The translations under genes and the position numbers were made by a program. A stretch of DNA of 64,000 bases from Primorskyibacter flagellatus (lineage in GTDB: Bacteria > Pseudomonadota > Alphaproteobacteria > Rhodobacterales > Rhodobacteraceae): assembly GCF_014638275.1 (NCBI RefSeq), contig NZ_BMFJ01000003.1, positions 62,001-126,000 of the forward strand. The letters run 5' to 3'. Under the pieces are notes generated by a model. That model ran no database searches. It was given only the letters and a program-made list of their open reading frames with translations, and was not told the origin of the DNA. Positions 17,091-25,240 of the stretch are shown piece after piece. The first letter of the stretch is position 1, and each line of letters begins with the position of its first letter.

Positions 17091-17358
17091 AGCTGTCGCC
17101 TCCGTGCACGCCGCGGTTCCGCGTCGGCGGCGTCTCCTGCAATGCCGTGACCATCACATCGAGGAACCGAGGGTCCCAGTCGGCCGCCTTCCAGAGGGCG
17201 GGGTAGAGCACTGCGGCCAGTACCAGCACCGCGAGGTGCTGGATCCAGACGAAGAGCAGCACCGATCCGAAGAGCCAGACCATGGCGTACATGATCGGCA
17301 GGCCGAGGAGCTTCGGCGGTCTGACGAGGCCCAGGAAGAGGGGAGAACGCTCTGCCAC
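17080..17358 (-). CDS. virB3: VirB3-type inner-membrane protein
   Basis: The 92-residue protein starts at a GTG preceded by GGAGG. It has the typical VirB3 N-terminus (SPLFLGLVRPPKLLGLPI) followed by two adjacent TM segments (YAMVWLFGSVLLFVWIQH and LAVLVLAAVLYPALW). VirB3 works with VirB4 in pilus biogenesis. It lies between virB2 and virB4, in canonical order. Confidence 0.93.
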   Translation of the reverse strand: MAERSPLFLGLVRPPKLLGLPIMYAMVWLFGSVLLFVWIQHLAVLVLAAVLYPALWKAADWDPRFLDVMVTALQETPPTRNRGVHGGDSYAP

Positions 17359-17370
17359 GATGGCCTCCGA

Positions 17371-17664
17371 TCAGGACCCGAAGACGGCCGCGACGATGGT
17401 CGGCGCGGCGGCGACGCCCGCGATGCCGACGAGCACCCAGAGGGCCTGCCGCAGGTCGATGATGTTGAAGAACCAGCTCAGGAACACCCCGAGCACGGCC
17501 AAGGTGGCGATGACCACGCCAAGCGGACCGGTCAGCGCATCTACGATCCCCTGCAGGAGGCTCTGGATCGGCGAGAGATCGATGCTCTGCGCCATCGCTG
17601 GATCGGCCAGCAGCGCGAAGAGCGCGATGAGGGCAATGTGCAGTGCGTAAGATCGGGACTTCAT
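17371..17664 (-). CDS. virB2: VirB2-type pilin
   Basis: The 97-residue prepilin has a signal peptide (ALHIALIALFALLADPAMAQ) and two TM helices (IVDALTGPLGVVIATLAVLGVF and ALWVLVGIAGVAAAPTIVAAVF), the standard VirB2/TrbC architecture. The processed subunit forms the conjugative pilus. Its ATG overlaps the stop of the VirB1-like gene downstream of the operon promoter (ATGA). Confidence 0.93.
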   Translation of the reverse strand: MKSRSYALHIALIALFALLADPAMAQSIDLSPIQSLLQGIVDALTGPLGVVIATLAVLGVFLSWFFNIIDLRQALWVLVGIAGVAAAPTIVAAVFGS

Positions 17665-18383
17665 TGAGATGCTCCTTCCAGTCGATTGACGACGGCCAGC
17701 ACACGCTGGACGTGGTTCCGGGTCTCGGTGAACGGGGGAATGCCTGCGTGCTTCCGGACGGCCTCGGGTCCGGCGTTGTAGGCGGCAAGCGCCAGCCGGA
17801 CGTCGCCGAACTCGGCCAGCATCATCGCGAGATATTGCGCCGATCCGGTCAGGTTCTGCTGCCAGTCCCGGGGATCGACGCCGAGGACCCGGGCGGTGTC
17901 CGGCATGAGCTGCCCGAGGCCGATGGCGCCGACGCGGGACACTGCGTGCGGATTGTAGCCGCTCTCGATCTCGATATTGGCGCGGTAGAGGTTGAGCCAG
18001 GTGGTGACGGTGATGTCGGCGGCGCGCAAGCCACGATGACCGGCGTAGCGCAGCGCGGTCTCTTCGATGGCGGCGAGGATATGCGGCTTGGGAATCCGGG
18101 GGGCCGGGAGGGAGGCGGAGGTGCTGAGTGTCGCGGCCCTCTCGCCCAGGACCTTGAGATCGTCGGCCGCTGAGCCTTGTCCGATGCCGTCGGTGTAGTT
18201 GCGGGCGAACCGGTCCTGCCGCTGGCTCGGGCGGAGGGTTCCGTCGCTCTCCATCACCAGTACCATCTGGGCCGAGACGGGAGCGCTCAGGAGGGAGACG
18301 AGGAGGGCGCTAAAGCCGGAGCGCCGCCATCTCTTCGCTGGAAAGCTTGTGCACCGTGCGTCGGCCTTCCTCGAGTGGCACAT
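17661..18383 (-). CDS. virB1: VirB1-like lytic transglycosylase
   Basis: The 240-residue exported muramidase has the SLT motifs NIEIESGYNPHAVS (catalytic Glu), GAIGLGQLMPDTARVLG and ALAAYNAGPEAVRKHAGIP. It locally opens peptidoglycan for channel assembly. The signal peptide is FSALLVSLLSAPVSAQ. The nearest in-frame ATG upstream is at 18383 (MCHSRKAD), which gives a long positively charged n-region and a 74-nt overlap with the previous gene, so the start is uncertain; a non-ATG start nearer the signal peptide is possible. Confidence 0.85.
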   Translation of the reverse strand: MCHSRKADARCTSFPAKRWRRSGFSALLVSLLSAPVSAQMVLVMESDGTLRPSQRQDRFARNYTDGIGQGSAADDLKVLGERAATLSTSASLPAPRIPKPHILAAIEETALRYAGHRGLRAADITVTTWLNLYRANIEIESGYNPHAVSRVGAIGLGQLMPDTARVLGVDPRDWQQNLTGSAQYLAMMLAEFGDVRLALAAYNAGPEAVRKHAGIPPFTETRNHVQRVLAVVNRLEGASQ

Positions 18384-18666
18384 CGGCGTGGGAGAACCCG
18401 ATGGCTTGAAGCAGCGAGATGACCCCGGTGACGGTCTTGATCTCGCGGATCTTGATGTCGTTCCGGGAGGTCCGTGTTCGCGCGGTGACGAGGAGTTTTT
18501 CGACGCCGGCGTCGCTGACGGCGCGCAGGATCCAGGACCCGTGCCAATTGGGGCCTTTTCTGAAGGCGTTCGCCTTGCAGACAACTTCCACGCGATAGCC
18601 GCTGGCGACCAGATCGCGGAATCTGGGTTCGGTGACCACATTCGGGGCTTCTTTTTCTAGATCCAT
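18310..18666 (-). CDS. Conserved hypothetical protein at the head of the virB operon
   Basis: The 118-residue soluble protein starts at the ATG at 18666 (MDLEKEAPNVV), with GGAGAG and AGGGTG upstream. It has no signal peptide or membrane segment. Its C-terminal half (VTGVISLLQAIGFSHADVPLEEGRRTVHKLSSEE) looks compact and alpha-helical. It is the first gene of the minus-strand secretion operon and overlaps virB1. No family is recognised; a regulatory role is possible but unsupported. Confidence 0.6.
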   Translation of the reverse strand: MDLEKEAPNVVTEPRFRDLVASGYRVEVVCKANAFRKGPNWHGSWILRAVSDAGVEKLLVTARTRTSRNDIKIREIKTVTGVISLLQAIGFSHADVPLEEGRRTVHKLSSEEMAALRL

Positions 18667-18718
18667 CACCCTGGTCACACTCTCCAATAAGGCGAATGGC
18701 CGGGTATCATCAGTTGAT

Positions 18719-18740
18719 GCCCAGTCATACGATGATATAG
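18719..18740 (+). promoter_or_regulatory. Weak plus-strand promoter candidate
   Basis: A TTGATG-like -35 and a TATAGT -10, spaced by about 16 nt, lie in the divergent region between the virB operon and the small exported-protein gene at 18812. This is a match by eye only. Confidence 0.3.
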
Positions 18741-18811
18741 TATTGACGCACAAGTTATATCCATGCGCCGCCTAGCGGATTCTCGCTCATTCAAACGGAT
18801 AGACGCCTCCC

Positions 18812-19129
18812 ATGCCTGCGATCAAGAGAATAAGGCTTCGCCGAATCTTTCCTTCAAAATCGCACCTCCTAGCGCTTTGTATACTCTTGCCCCTTTCGGT
18901 GCACGGGGCCTCTGCCGAAACCTGCATCGCGCCGCAGCGACCATTTGTGCCGATGGACGCTCGGGACGCCCAGGATTATGCCGATATCATCCGTCGGGAC
19001 TTTGACCTCTACTTCCGCGATATCCAGTCCTACCTGCGGTGCCTGGACGAGGAGCGGTCCCGAGCCTTCGCGGAGGCCAGAGAGGTGAGCGAGGAGTACG
19101 GCCGCTTCGTCCAGACAGCGGCCGATTGA
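18812..19129 (+). CDS. Small exported protein beside the T4SS cluster
   Basis: The 105-residue protein has a basic n-region (KRIRLRRIFPSK), a signal peptide (LLALCILLPLSVHGASA) and a mature part with Cys in ETCIAPQRPF and YLRCLDEERSR followed by a charged helix. It is transcribed divergently from the virB operon. The pattern (secreted, two mature Cys, helical tail) suggests a periplasmic accessory protein, but no family is recognised. Confidence 0.6.
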   Translation: MPAIKRIRLRRIFPSKSHLLALCILLPLSVHGASAETCIAPQRPFVPMDARDAQDYADIIRRDFDLYFRDIQSYLRCLDEERSRAFAEAREVSEEYGRFVQTAAD

Positions 19130-19209
19130 CTGGTCCGCAAAGTGAGAACGTTTGACTCATACGCCACTGCCGGTTGCCTGCGACGGTGATATCGTTCGTG
19201 GGTACAAAC

Positions 19210-19226
19210 TATCTACTTTTTAGATA
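19210..19226. promoter_or_regulatory. Inverted repeat upstream of the Xre gene
   Basis: TATCTA (19210-19215) and TAGATA (19221-19226) form a 6-bp perfect dyad 44 nt before the GTG of the HTH gene. Its position fits an autoregulatory operator. Confidence 0.45.
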
Positions 19227-19269
19227 ATCTGCAAACTGGATTAGCCCCGTCGCAAGAGGCATGTGACGC

Positions 19270-19527
19270 GTGGCAAAGACAATCAGGAGTTCCGGGCATG
19301 AAGCACTCCGCGACGCATTGGTCGCGGCGCGGAAAGCGGCTGGCCTGACGCAAGAGCAGCTCGCCGACCGGCTCAAGTGCCACCAATCCTTCGTTGCCCG
19401 GGTCGAAAGTGGTGAGCGTCGGATCGACGTGATCGAGCTGATCGTGTTGGCGCGGGCCATGGAGGTCGATGCGTCGACGTTGCTCGCCAAGGCCGAAGGC
19501 GCCACGGACGCGGATCACCGGATTTGA
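19270..19527 (+). CDS. Xre-family transcriptional regulator
   Basis: The 85-residue protein is a single Cro/CI-type helix-turn-helix domain ([16 protein letters not shown], then [13 protein letters not shown]). The start is GTG (VAKTIRSSG read as Met). It has no effector or toxin partner next to it and lies between the small exported protein and the TrbM-like gene. It could control the transfer genes on either side. Confidence 0.8.
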   Translation: MAKTIRSSGHEALRDALVAARKAAGLTQEQLADRLKCHQSFVARVESGERRIDVIELIVLARAMEVDASTLLAKAEGATDADHRI

Positions 19528-19548
19528 TTTTCAGGCCACGTGAGGCTG

Positions 19549-20283
19549 TCAGTAGTTGATCTGCTCAAAGCCGTAGTTGCCTTGATAATCCTGCCAGTCG
19601 ACGAAGACGGATCGGTGGTAGAGGTCCGGGCAGTTCATGCCCCAGGTCTCCAGGCCGACATGCGCTTCGGGCAATGCTTCTGGTGTAGATCTTGCCCAGG
19701 AGAATGAGCCTTGGGTGCTGTAGCTCCCGAGGTAGACTGCTGCCGATCTCACGCACCCAGCTTCGCTCGCGTCGTACTGACCCGCGTGGCGGACATCGTA
19801 AACGCGGATCGAACGGACGAAGTTGAACTCAGGGCCGCTGATGTCGATGTCGGCGCCTTGTGCGAGTTGCAGCGCAAAACCTTTCGGGAGACGCCGGACT
19901 TCTTGATCCTCCGCGTCGGGCCAATGTCGGGGTGAAAGCATATGGCTCAAGATTGCTGGACCCGGCGCAGGCATGGTCGGGGCGGATCGGTCAAACACGG
20001 CGTCATAGAGGCGGGCGAGGGGGCCTTCGTCACTGTTCTTTGGATAGGCTGCGCCCATGGGGCACCGCCAGATCTGAAGAGGAGGCTCGATTGGCCATGG
20101 GGTGATCCGCCGGATGAACTCCGCCCGCGCCCGCGCACAGGGCACCGACGCCGGCCAGCCGCCGGACAGGCAAAGCAATATGGCGCAATCGATCGGATAG
20201 CTTTGCGCGGCGGCTGTGGTCCCGGCACAAGGACCGATCCCAAGGGCAAGAGCGGCAACGAAAGGAGCGAGGCGTTTGCGCAT
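19549..20283 (-). CDS. TrbM/KikA-like exported protein
   Basis: The 244-residue protein has a signal peptide (FVAALALGIGPCAGTTAAAQ). Its N-terminal segment YPIDCAILLCLSGGWPASVP, with Cys and Arg residues following up to WRCP, resembles the TrbM/KikA/MpfK family of conjugal-transfer proteins. The C-terminal 150 residues (GPEFNFVRSIRVYDVRHAG, YGFEQINY) are not recognised. Its location 1.6 kb from virB1 supports a conjugation role. The family match is from pattern memory and moderate. Confidence 0.62.
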   Translation of the reverse strand: MRKRLAPFVAALALGIGPCAGTTAAAQSYPIDCAILLCLSGGWPASVPCARARAEFIRRITPWPIEPPLQIWRCPMGAAYPKNSDEGPLARLYDAVFDRSAPTMPAPGPAILSHMLSPRHWPDAEDQEVRRLPKGFALQLAQGADIDISGPEFNFVRSIRVYDVRHAGQYDASEAGCVRSAAVYLGSYSTQGSFSWARSTPEALPEAHVGLETWGMNCPDLYHRSVFVDWQDYQGNYGFEQINY

Positions 20284-20383
20284 GTCTTGGTCTCCGGAGC
20301 TACTGACGATTCCATGCCATACGTCGGCAATACTATATGAACGTATACTTTGATATAGGGTGTGTTACGTTTGCTTTGGTTGG

Positions 20384-20632
20384 CTACGCGTCTGACGCGC
20401 GTTCAGAAAGGGCAGTCAGCAAATCGGTCACGTCATCAGATGTCACAGTAATGGCCTGGTCGAGCACGCCCTTCGGTAAGGGAGGGTCGATGAACTTTGG
20501 CGGTACGCGACGATCGAGCCAGAGGATTGAGAGTTCAGAAGTATTCCAGACATAGACCCATGCTAGCGTGCGATCTGGGTCGGCACCGATGAGGCGCGCG
20601 ATTGGTGCAGCTTCTGCCTTGACCGCCTTCAT
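20384..20632 (-). CDS. Small hypothetical protein
   Basis: The 82-residue soluble protein begins MKAVKAEAAPIARLIGADPD and contains TLAWVYVWNTSELSILWLD, a beta-rich centre. It is co-oriented with the TrbM-like gene 100 nt further on. Amino-acid composition is normal for a coding frame, but no family is recognised. Confidence 0.45.
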   Translation of the reverse strand: MKAVKAEAAPIARLIGADPDRTLAWVYVWNTSELSILWLDRRVPPKFIDPPLPKGVLDQAITVTSDDVTDLLTALSERASDA

Positions 20633-21014
20633 TGGAAACGACCTCTGGCAAGGCCTATTGCTAGATAGAGTCTGCTGGACAATGCGGGGAAACGCAGTTC
20701 AACGGTTCTGTCAGGCACAACTCGATTACCTCGGGCGCGACGAAAACACGGGGCTGTCAGGCAGATATGGCGCACTGATAAACACTCACTGGCTGTATAA
20801 TGCAGAGAACTACTCGCGTCACATAGCTCAATTTTTGACTATGGTCAGGAAGCGCGATGCGCAAGAGAGAATGACGCCACTTAGCGTCTGCGCGGTAATC
20901 CGCTGTTGCAAAGAACAACAGGGCAAGCGTTAGGACGCTCAATACGTCAGCGATCATACCGGGGCCAGAGCATTGCTGAGCAGTCTTCCATCTGAAGACC
21001 GGCTCTTGGGGGAC
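20633..21014. other. Gene-poor stretch before an IS remnant
   Basis: A minus-strand frame at 20757-20957 (66 residues, starting MIADVLSVLTLALLFFATAD) could encode a small membrane protein, but support is weak. Otherwise no gene or repeat was recognised. Base composition is lower in GC than the neighbours. Confidence 0.35.
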
Positions 21015-21245
21015 TGGGGATGTGACGCGGACCCGGTTCCGCGAAACCCTCGTCGAAAAGAAGCTAACTGCATGCCTGGTCGAACGTGACGCGACAAGCC
21101 CGGCTAATACGACAAGCGTCGCTACAGAAAGCGCAACCGGATCGAAATCATGTTCGGACGTTTGAAAGACTTAAGGCGCGTGGCACACCGTTGCCACATT
21201 CTCTCGGCCACCGCTCTCGCTGCGACCGTGATCTTTTGGTTATGA
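21015..21245 (+). pseudogene. 3' remnant of an IS5-family (IS427-like) transposase
   Basis: The last 45 codons (21108-21245) read YDKRRYRKRNRIEIMFGRLK and then an LRRVAHR segment ending AATVIFWL, the conserved C-terminus of IS5-family transposases. Upstream the reading frame is broken by stop codons and a frame change (a CDADP segment, then FRETLVEKKLTA in another frame). No 5' part, partner frame or matching inverted repeat was found. It is a relic at the boundary between transfer and metal genes. Confidence 0.8.
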
Positions 21246-21307
21246 GTCCAGGGCCTAGGCTGGTCCAAAATTTTAGGAGGGGACCATGTTTAGTTGCCTC
21301 AAAGCGT

Positions 21308-21336
21308 TGGGGCCGGGCGTGTTCGCCTCGGCCCCA
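21308..21336 (-). terminator. Hairpin after the copper operon
   Basis: TGGGGCCG (21308-21315) pairs perfectly with CGGCCCCA (21329-21336). It lies 11 nt beyond the stop of the cupredoxin-CusF gene on the minus strand. A T-run is weak. Confidence 0.5.
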
Positions 21337-21346
21337 TTGTCTGTCT

Positions 21347-22063
21347 TCACTTCATCTGCGTGACAGTAAGCTTGCCCTTAACCCGGTCGGCAATGAACTC
21401 GATGTCCTGACCTTCCGCCATCTTGGCCATCATCGCTTCGTCCGCGCGGAAAACCATCGTCATCGCGGGCATATCGAGATTGACCAGAGGGCCGTGGATG
21501 ATTGTGACCTTGCCGGCCTTGGCGTCAATCTTCTTGATGGTCCCACTCGTGTATTCCACGTCAGCCTGCGCCGTCTGATCGCCGACCTTGACTTCCCGGT
21601 GCATGCCGGACTCGTAGTGACCCGGAATCAGGCACGCGGCTTCGAACGTACCCGCATTTGCGAAGGTCCAGACGACCTCGCCCGTGGCGCCCGGATCAAG
21701 ACGGATACGGTTCGGGTCATCGTGTTCCATGTCCATCTTGGCCATTTCGATCTTGTGCTCGGCGTTGCGCTCGACCGTATCGAGGACGAATTCATGCTCC
21801 AGCTCCCCCTTGTTCGTGATGTTGAAGCGGATGGTTTCACCCTCCTTGATGGTCATCTCTTCGCTCTCGATCAGCATTTCGCCTTCGTCGTTTTCGAGCA
21901 GAGTGATATCAATTGTGCGGTCCACATTGGCGGCTTCACCCGGCATGCCGATCATCATTGCGGCCGGCTTGGTCTCACCGTGTCCGCCATCATGTGTGCC
22001 TGAGGCAAATGCTGGTGCCGAAAGCGCCAACGCGAAGCTTGTCGTCAATAGAAGTTTTCTCAT
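21347..22063 (-). CDS. Periplasmic cupredoxin-CusF fusion copper-binding protein
   Basis: The 238-residue exported protein has signal peptide LLLTTSFALALSAPAFASG and two copper domains. Residues about 45-160 form a cupredoxin with His in ELEHEFVLD and Cys, His and Met in CLIPGHYESGMH. Residues about 170-238 form a CusF-like barrel (GTIKKIDAKAGKVTIIHGPL, then LDMPAMTMVF) with the His and two Met that CusF uses for Cu(I). It is the last gene of the exported-protein/lipoprotein/TolC/oxidase operon. A role in periplasmic copper binding and delivery is inferred. Confidence 0.85.
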   Translation of the reverse strand: MRKLLLTTSFALALSAPAFASGTHDGGHGETKPAAMMIGMPGEAANVDRTIDITLLENDEGEMLIESEEMTIKEGETIRFNITNKGELEHEFVLDTVERNAEHKIEMAKMDMEHDDPNRIRLDPGATGEVVWTFANAGTFEAACLIPGHYESGMHREVKVGDQTAQADVEYTSGTIKKIDAKAGKVTIIHGPLVNLDMPAMTMVFRADEAMMAKMAEGQDIEFIADRVKGKLTVTQMK

Positions 22064-22109
22064 TTCATTGTCCTGTAAGTTGGTTTGGTTGGTGTTGACG
22101 AAGGGCCGT

Positions 22110-23468
22110 TCAGCCCTTCGAGGTTGGTCTTGGTGTGAGAATGGTCTTGGGACTGTTGTTCGAGGCGAACTCGGGCAATTCGCCGGTCCATTCGTAGGCC
22201 ATCTCGCCCGGAGGATTTTCGTACCAGCCGGGATCGGAGTAATCGTCCGCGTCGATGCCGTCCCGCACCTTTACGACCGAAAACATGCCGCCCATCTCGA
22301 TGGGGCCGTAGGGCCCCCAACCCGTCATCATCGGGATGGTGTTGTCAGGCAGCGGCATTTCCATTTTCGCCATGTCCCCCATGCCAGACATGCCCATGGG
22401 CATATATTCCGGCTGGAACTGACGGATCTTCTGGGTCAGTGGTTTCTTGTTGACCCCGATGAACGTCGGTACATCGTGCCCCATGGCATTCATCGTGTGG
22501 TGCGACTTGTGGCAGTGAATCGCCCAGTCGCCCAGATGGTCTGCGACGAACTCATAGGCGCGCATCGCGCCCACAGGGATGTCGATGCTGACTTCCGGCC
22601 ATTGCGCTTCTGGCGGTACCCAGCCACCATCCGTGCAGGTGACCTTGAAGTCATAACCGTGCATGTGGATCGGGTGGTTTGTCATCGTGAGGTTGCCGAC
22701 GCGCACGCGCACCTTGTCGCCCTTGTTCACGACCAGCGGATCGATGTCGGGGAAGATCCGACTGTTCCACGTCCACAGGTTGAAGTCCGTCATCGTCATG
22801 ATGCGCGGCACATATGTGCCAGGATCAATGTCAAAGGCATTCAACATGATTAGAAAATCGCGATCCACCGGCATGAAGGTGGGATCCTTGGGGTGGACCA
22901 CGAACATGCCCATCATCCCCATCGCCATCTGCGCCATTTCGTCGCCATGGGGGTGATACATGAAGGTTCCCGATTTCACCAAGTCGAACTCGTAGATGAA
23001 CGTTTTGCCTGGCGGGATGCTGGGATGACTCAAACCGGAGACCCCATCCATGCCCGAGGGCAGGATGAGCCCGTGCCAATGCACCGTGGTGCCTTCCGGC
23101 AGCTTGTTGGTAACGTAGATGCGGACCCGGTCGCCTTCGACTGCTTCGATCGTTGGACCGGTGGACTGGCCGTTGTAACCCCACAAATGCGCGATCATGC
23201 CGTCTGCAAGTTCGCGCTCTACCGGTTCGGCCAAGAGGTGAAATTCCTTGACCCCGTTGTTCATCCGGTGCGGCAGGGTCCACCCGTTCAGCGTGACCAC
23301 AGGTGTGTAGTCCGGTCCTGACGACGGACGCGCCGTAATCGCCGTTGCAGCACTGTCCATCTGCGCGGCTTCGGGTAGGCCCATATTCAAGGTTTGACCC
23401 CAGGCTTTTGAAGAGATCAACGTTGCGCCTGCGGCACCGGCTCCGAGTAATTGACGTCTATTCAACAT
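22110..23468 (-). CDS. Multicopper oxidase, Tat-exported
   Basis: The 452-residue protein starts LNRRQLLGAGAAGATLIS, a twin-arginine-type signal. The four copper motifs are present: TTVHWHGLILP, FMYHPHGDEMAQMAMGMMGM, NHPIHMHGYDF and WAIHCHKSHHTMNAMGHD. Met clusters (MAMGMMGMF, EYMPMGMSGMGDMAKMEM) suit Cu(I) oxidation in the periplasm. It differs in sequence from the paralogous pair at 36075 and 55059. It sits 11 nt after the TolC-like gene. Confidence 0.92.
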   Translation of the reverse strand: MLNRRQLLGAGAAGATLISSKAWGQTLNMGLPEAAQMDSAATAITARPSSGPDYTPVVTLNGWTLPHRMNNGVKEFHLLAEPVERELADGMIAHLWGYNGQSTGPTIEAVEGDRVRIYVTNKLPEGTTVHWHGLILPSGMDGVSGLSHPSIPPGKTFIYEFDLVKSGTFMYHPHGDEMAQMAMGMMGMFVVHPKDPTFMPVDRDFLIMLNAFDIDPGTYVPRIMTMTDFNLWTWNSRIFPDIDPLVVNKGDKVRVRVGNLTMTNHPIHMHGYDFKVTCTDGGWVPPEAQWPEVSIDIPVGAMRAYEFVADHLGDWAIHCHKSHHTMNAMGHDVPTFIGVNKKPLTQKIRQFQPEYMPMGMSGMGDMAKMEMPLPDNTIPMMTGWGPYGPIEMGGMFSVVKVRDGIDADDYSDPGWYENPPGEMAYEWTGELPEFASNNSPKTILTPRPTSKG

Positions 23469-23479
23469 GTCAGTTCCTT

Positions 23480-24946
23480 TCAGTGTCCTGCGCCGCCGCC
23501 GGCGGCAAGCGTTGCGCCATCTCCACCAGCACCATCACCGCCTTCGCCGCCGCCATAGATCGCGGCGGTCAGATCGGCCTGTGCCATATAGAATTCGCGT
23601 TTTGCATTTGCCGCTTCCAGGGATGCGCCAAGTTTCTCGCGCACATCAGTCAGCAACTCGAAAGTGTTGGTGATCATGCCGTTGTAGGACAGCAAACCCT
23701 CTTCTTCGACGGTGGTGCGTAGCGGCACCAGAACGTCGCGGTAGTGGCGTGCGATTTTGTATGCGGCATGATAAGAGGCTTCAGCACCGCGCGCTTCAGA
23801 CCGGACGTTCACGGCCTTCTCTGCGAGCACGTTGGCCGCTTGAAGATAAGTCAACTCCGCTTTGCGCATCCGGGCCTTGCCGGTGTCGTAGATCGGGATC
23901 GCGAACTCCACTTCCACCTGAGGTAAAGCCTTGGTTTCAATGTCGCCATTGCCGCCAACTTCACGCTCGAACTCGGCTCCAGCAACGATCTCCAGATCGC
24001 TGACAATGCGGGTCTGATCGGTCAGTCCAAACGCCTTGGCCTGCGCTTCCAGGCCAAGTTTGGCAACACGCAGATCCACCCGGTTTCTTAGCGCCTTGGC
24101 CTCGATGTCGGTCACACGGCCGACAGAACGCGGCAGTGCAGGAAGTGCATCTGGCACATAGTAATCGACTTCGGTGCCCCAGAGGCCCATCAACCTGGTC
24201 AAAGTCTCCTTGGACCGAGTGGCGTTCAATCGTGCCTGTGCAAGTTGCCCCGCCAGTTCGGCATTGAATGCCTGTTCGCGGGCCTGCCCAGCTTTGTTGA
24301 GTGCGCCGGTCTCGCCCAACCTCATCGCCAGTTCAGAGCCGGCGTCAGAGGTCGCTTTCGCGCGCCGCAGATAGCTCACTGCCTCGAAGGCGGCGACTGC
24401 ATCGACCCATGCCTTTCGCGTCTGATTGGCCAGTGCGAGGGTGTCATTCACCGCACCAAGCTGAGCCTGTCGGAAGCCTTCATCAGCAATGGCCATACGC
24501 TGTTTGCGCGTGGTGGCATCGAGGACGTTCGACCGGATCAGCCCTTCGATCGCCCTGTAGGCGCCGAGCTCAGGCGCACCGATTCCCAAGACACCAATTG
24601 AGACGATCGGGTTTTCCGGCGTCGATTGCTGCCAAGCCTCAGCGGCCGAGAGGCCAACATTGGCGTAAGACGCTTGCAGACCCTTATTGTTCAGCAGCGC
24701 AACCTGGACCGCCGTATCGGCCGAAATCGTCTTCTGATGCACCATGCTGTGCACCTGTTTCTTGAGAGCTTCGTTTTCGGCCTGCGTTTCCGCAAACACG
24801 GTCCGTTTGCCGATCGCTGGCGTGATCTGGCTGGCCACATTGGCAAAACCGGCCTTCGGTTCGGTGTAGCTTACCGGTACTGCGGTAGCGCAGGCACCCA
24901 AGAAAAGTGGAAAGCCAAGAACCAGCGGAATCTTGGATACCCGCAT
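23480..24946 (-). CDS. TolC-family outer-membrane lipoprotein
   Basis: The 488-residue protein starts at the ATG at 24946, which overlaps the upstream stop (TGATG). The lipobox is LFLGAC. Long helical repeats (for example NATRSKETLTRLMGLWGTEV, then RMRKAELTYLQAANVLAEKA) match outer-membrane efflux proteins. The tail is Gly/Ala-rich with a terminal His. No RND pump or membrane-fusion gene lies beside it, so the partner is unclear. Its operon with two copper proteins suggests copper-linked envelope transport. Confidence 0.88.
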   Translation of the reverse strand: MRVSKIPLVLGFPLFLGACATAVPVSYTEPKAGFANVASQITPAIGKRTVFAETQAENEALKKQVHSMVHQKTISADTAVQVALLNNKGLQASYANVGLSAAEAWQQSTPENPIVSIGVLGIGAPELGAYRAIEGLIRSNVLDATTRKQRMAIADEGFRQAQLGAVNDTLALANQTRKAWVDAVAAFEAVSYLRRAKATSDAGSELAMRLGETGALNKAGQAREQAFNAELAGQLAQARLNATRSKETLTRLMGLWGTEVDYYVPDALPALPRSVGRVTDIEAKALRNRVDLRVAKLGLEAQAKAFGLTDQTRIVSDLEIVAGAEFEREVGGNGDIETKALPQVEVEFAIPIYDTGKARMRKAELTYLQAANVLAEKAVNVRSEARGAEASYHAAYKIARHYRDVLVPLRTTVEEEGLLSYNGMITNTFELLTDVREKLGASLEAANAKREFYMAQADLTAAIYGGGEGGDGAGGDGATLAAGGGAGH

Positions 24947-25167
24947 CAGTTGCCCTCCGACTGCTCTTGATTGACAGACCGCCAATCACGGGGGCCGGTC
25001 GGACCACGATAGGTGTAGCCAGCCAAGGGATCTTGATAGCTGATCGGAGACGAAACGGTCGCGTTGACGACAGCCTGTTGTGTCGCAACGGAGGGCAAAG
25101 GGGTAGGCTCATAGGCGCATGCGCCAAGCCCGAGGGCCGAAGCCCCCATGAGTAGATGAATTTTCAT
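24946..25167 (-). CDS. Small lipoprotein in the copper operon
   Basis: The 73-residue protein starts MKIHLLMGASALGLGACAY, with lipobox LGAC. The mature region contains YQDPLAGYTYRGPTGPRDW, a Tyr/Pro/Gly-rich stretch, and ends QEQSEGN. Its stop overlaps the TolC-like start. Function is unknown; co-transcription suggests it supports the outer-membrane lipoprotein. Confidence 0.7.
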   Translation of the reverse strand: MKIHLLMGASALGLGACAYEPTPLPSVATQQAVVNATVSSPISYQDPLAGYTYRGPTGPRDWRSVNQEQSEGN

Positions 25168-25240
25168 GAAGGTATCCTGATTGATGAACGATGTCTCACG
25201 CAGAGTCTGCGCAAGGCTCACACCCGGATTGGGCGCCGTT

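Noticed and set aside
15981..17150. Plus-strand frame of 389 codons opposite virB4
   Set aside because: It is antisense to a conserved ATPase with clear Walker motifs.
20568..20933. Plus-strand frame of 121 codons
   Set aside because: It overlaps the 82-residue minus-strand gene, has no ribosome site and no recognisable content.
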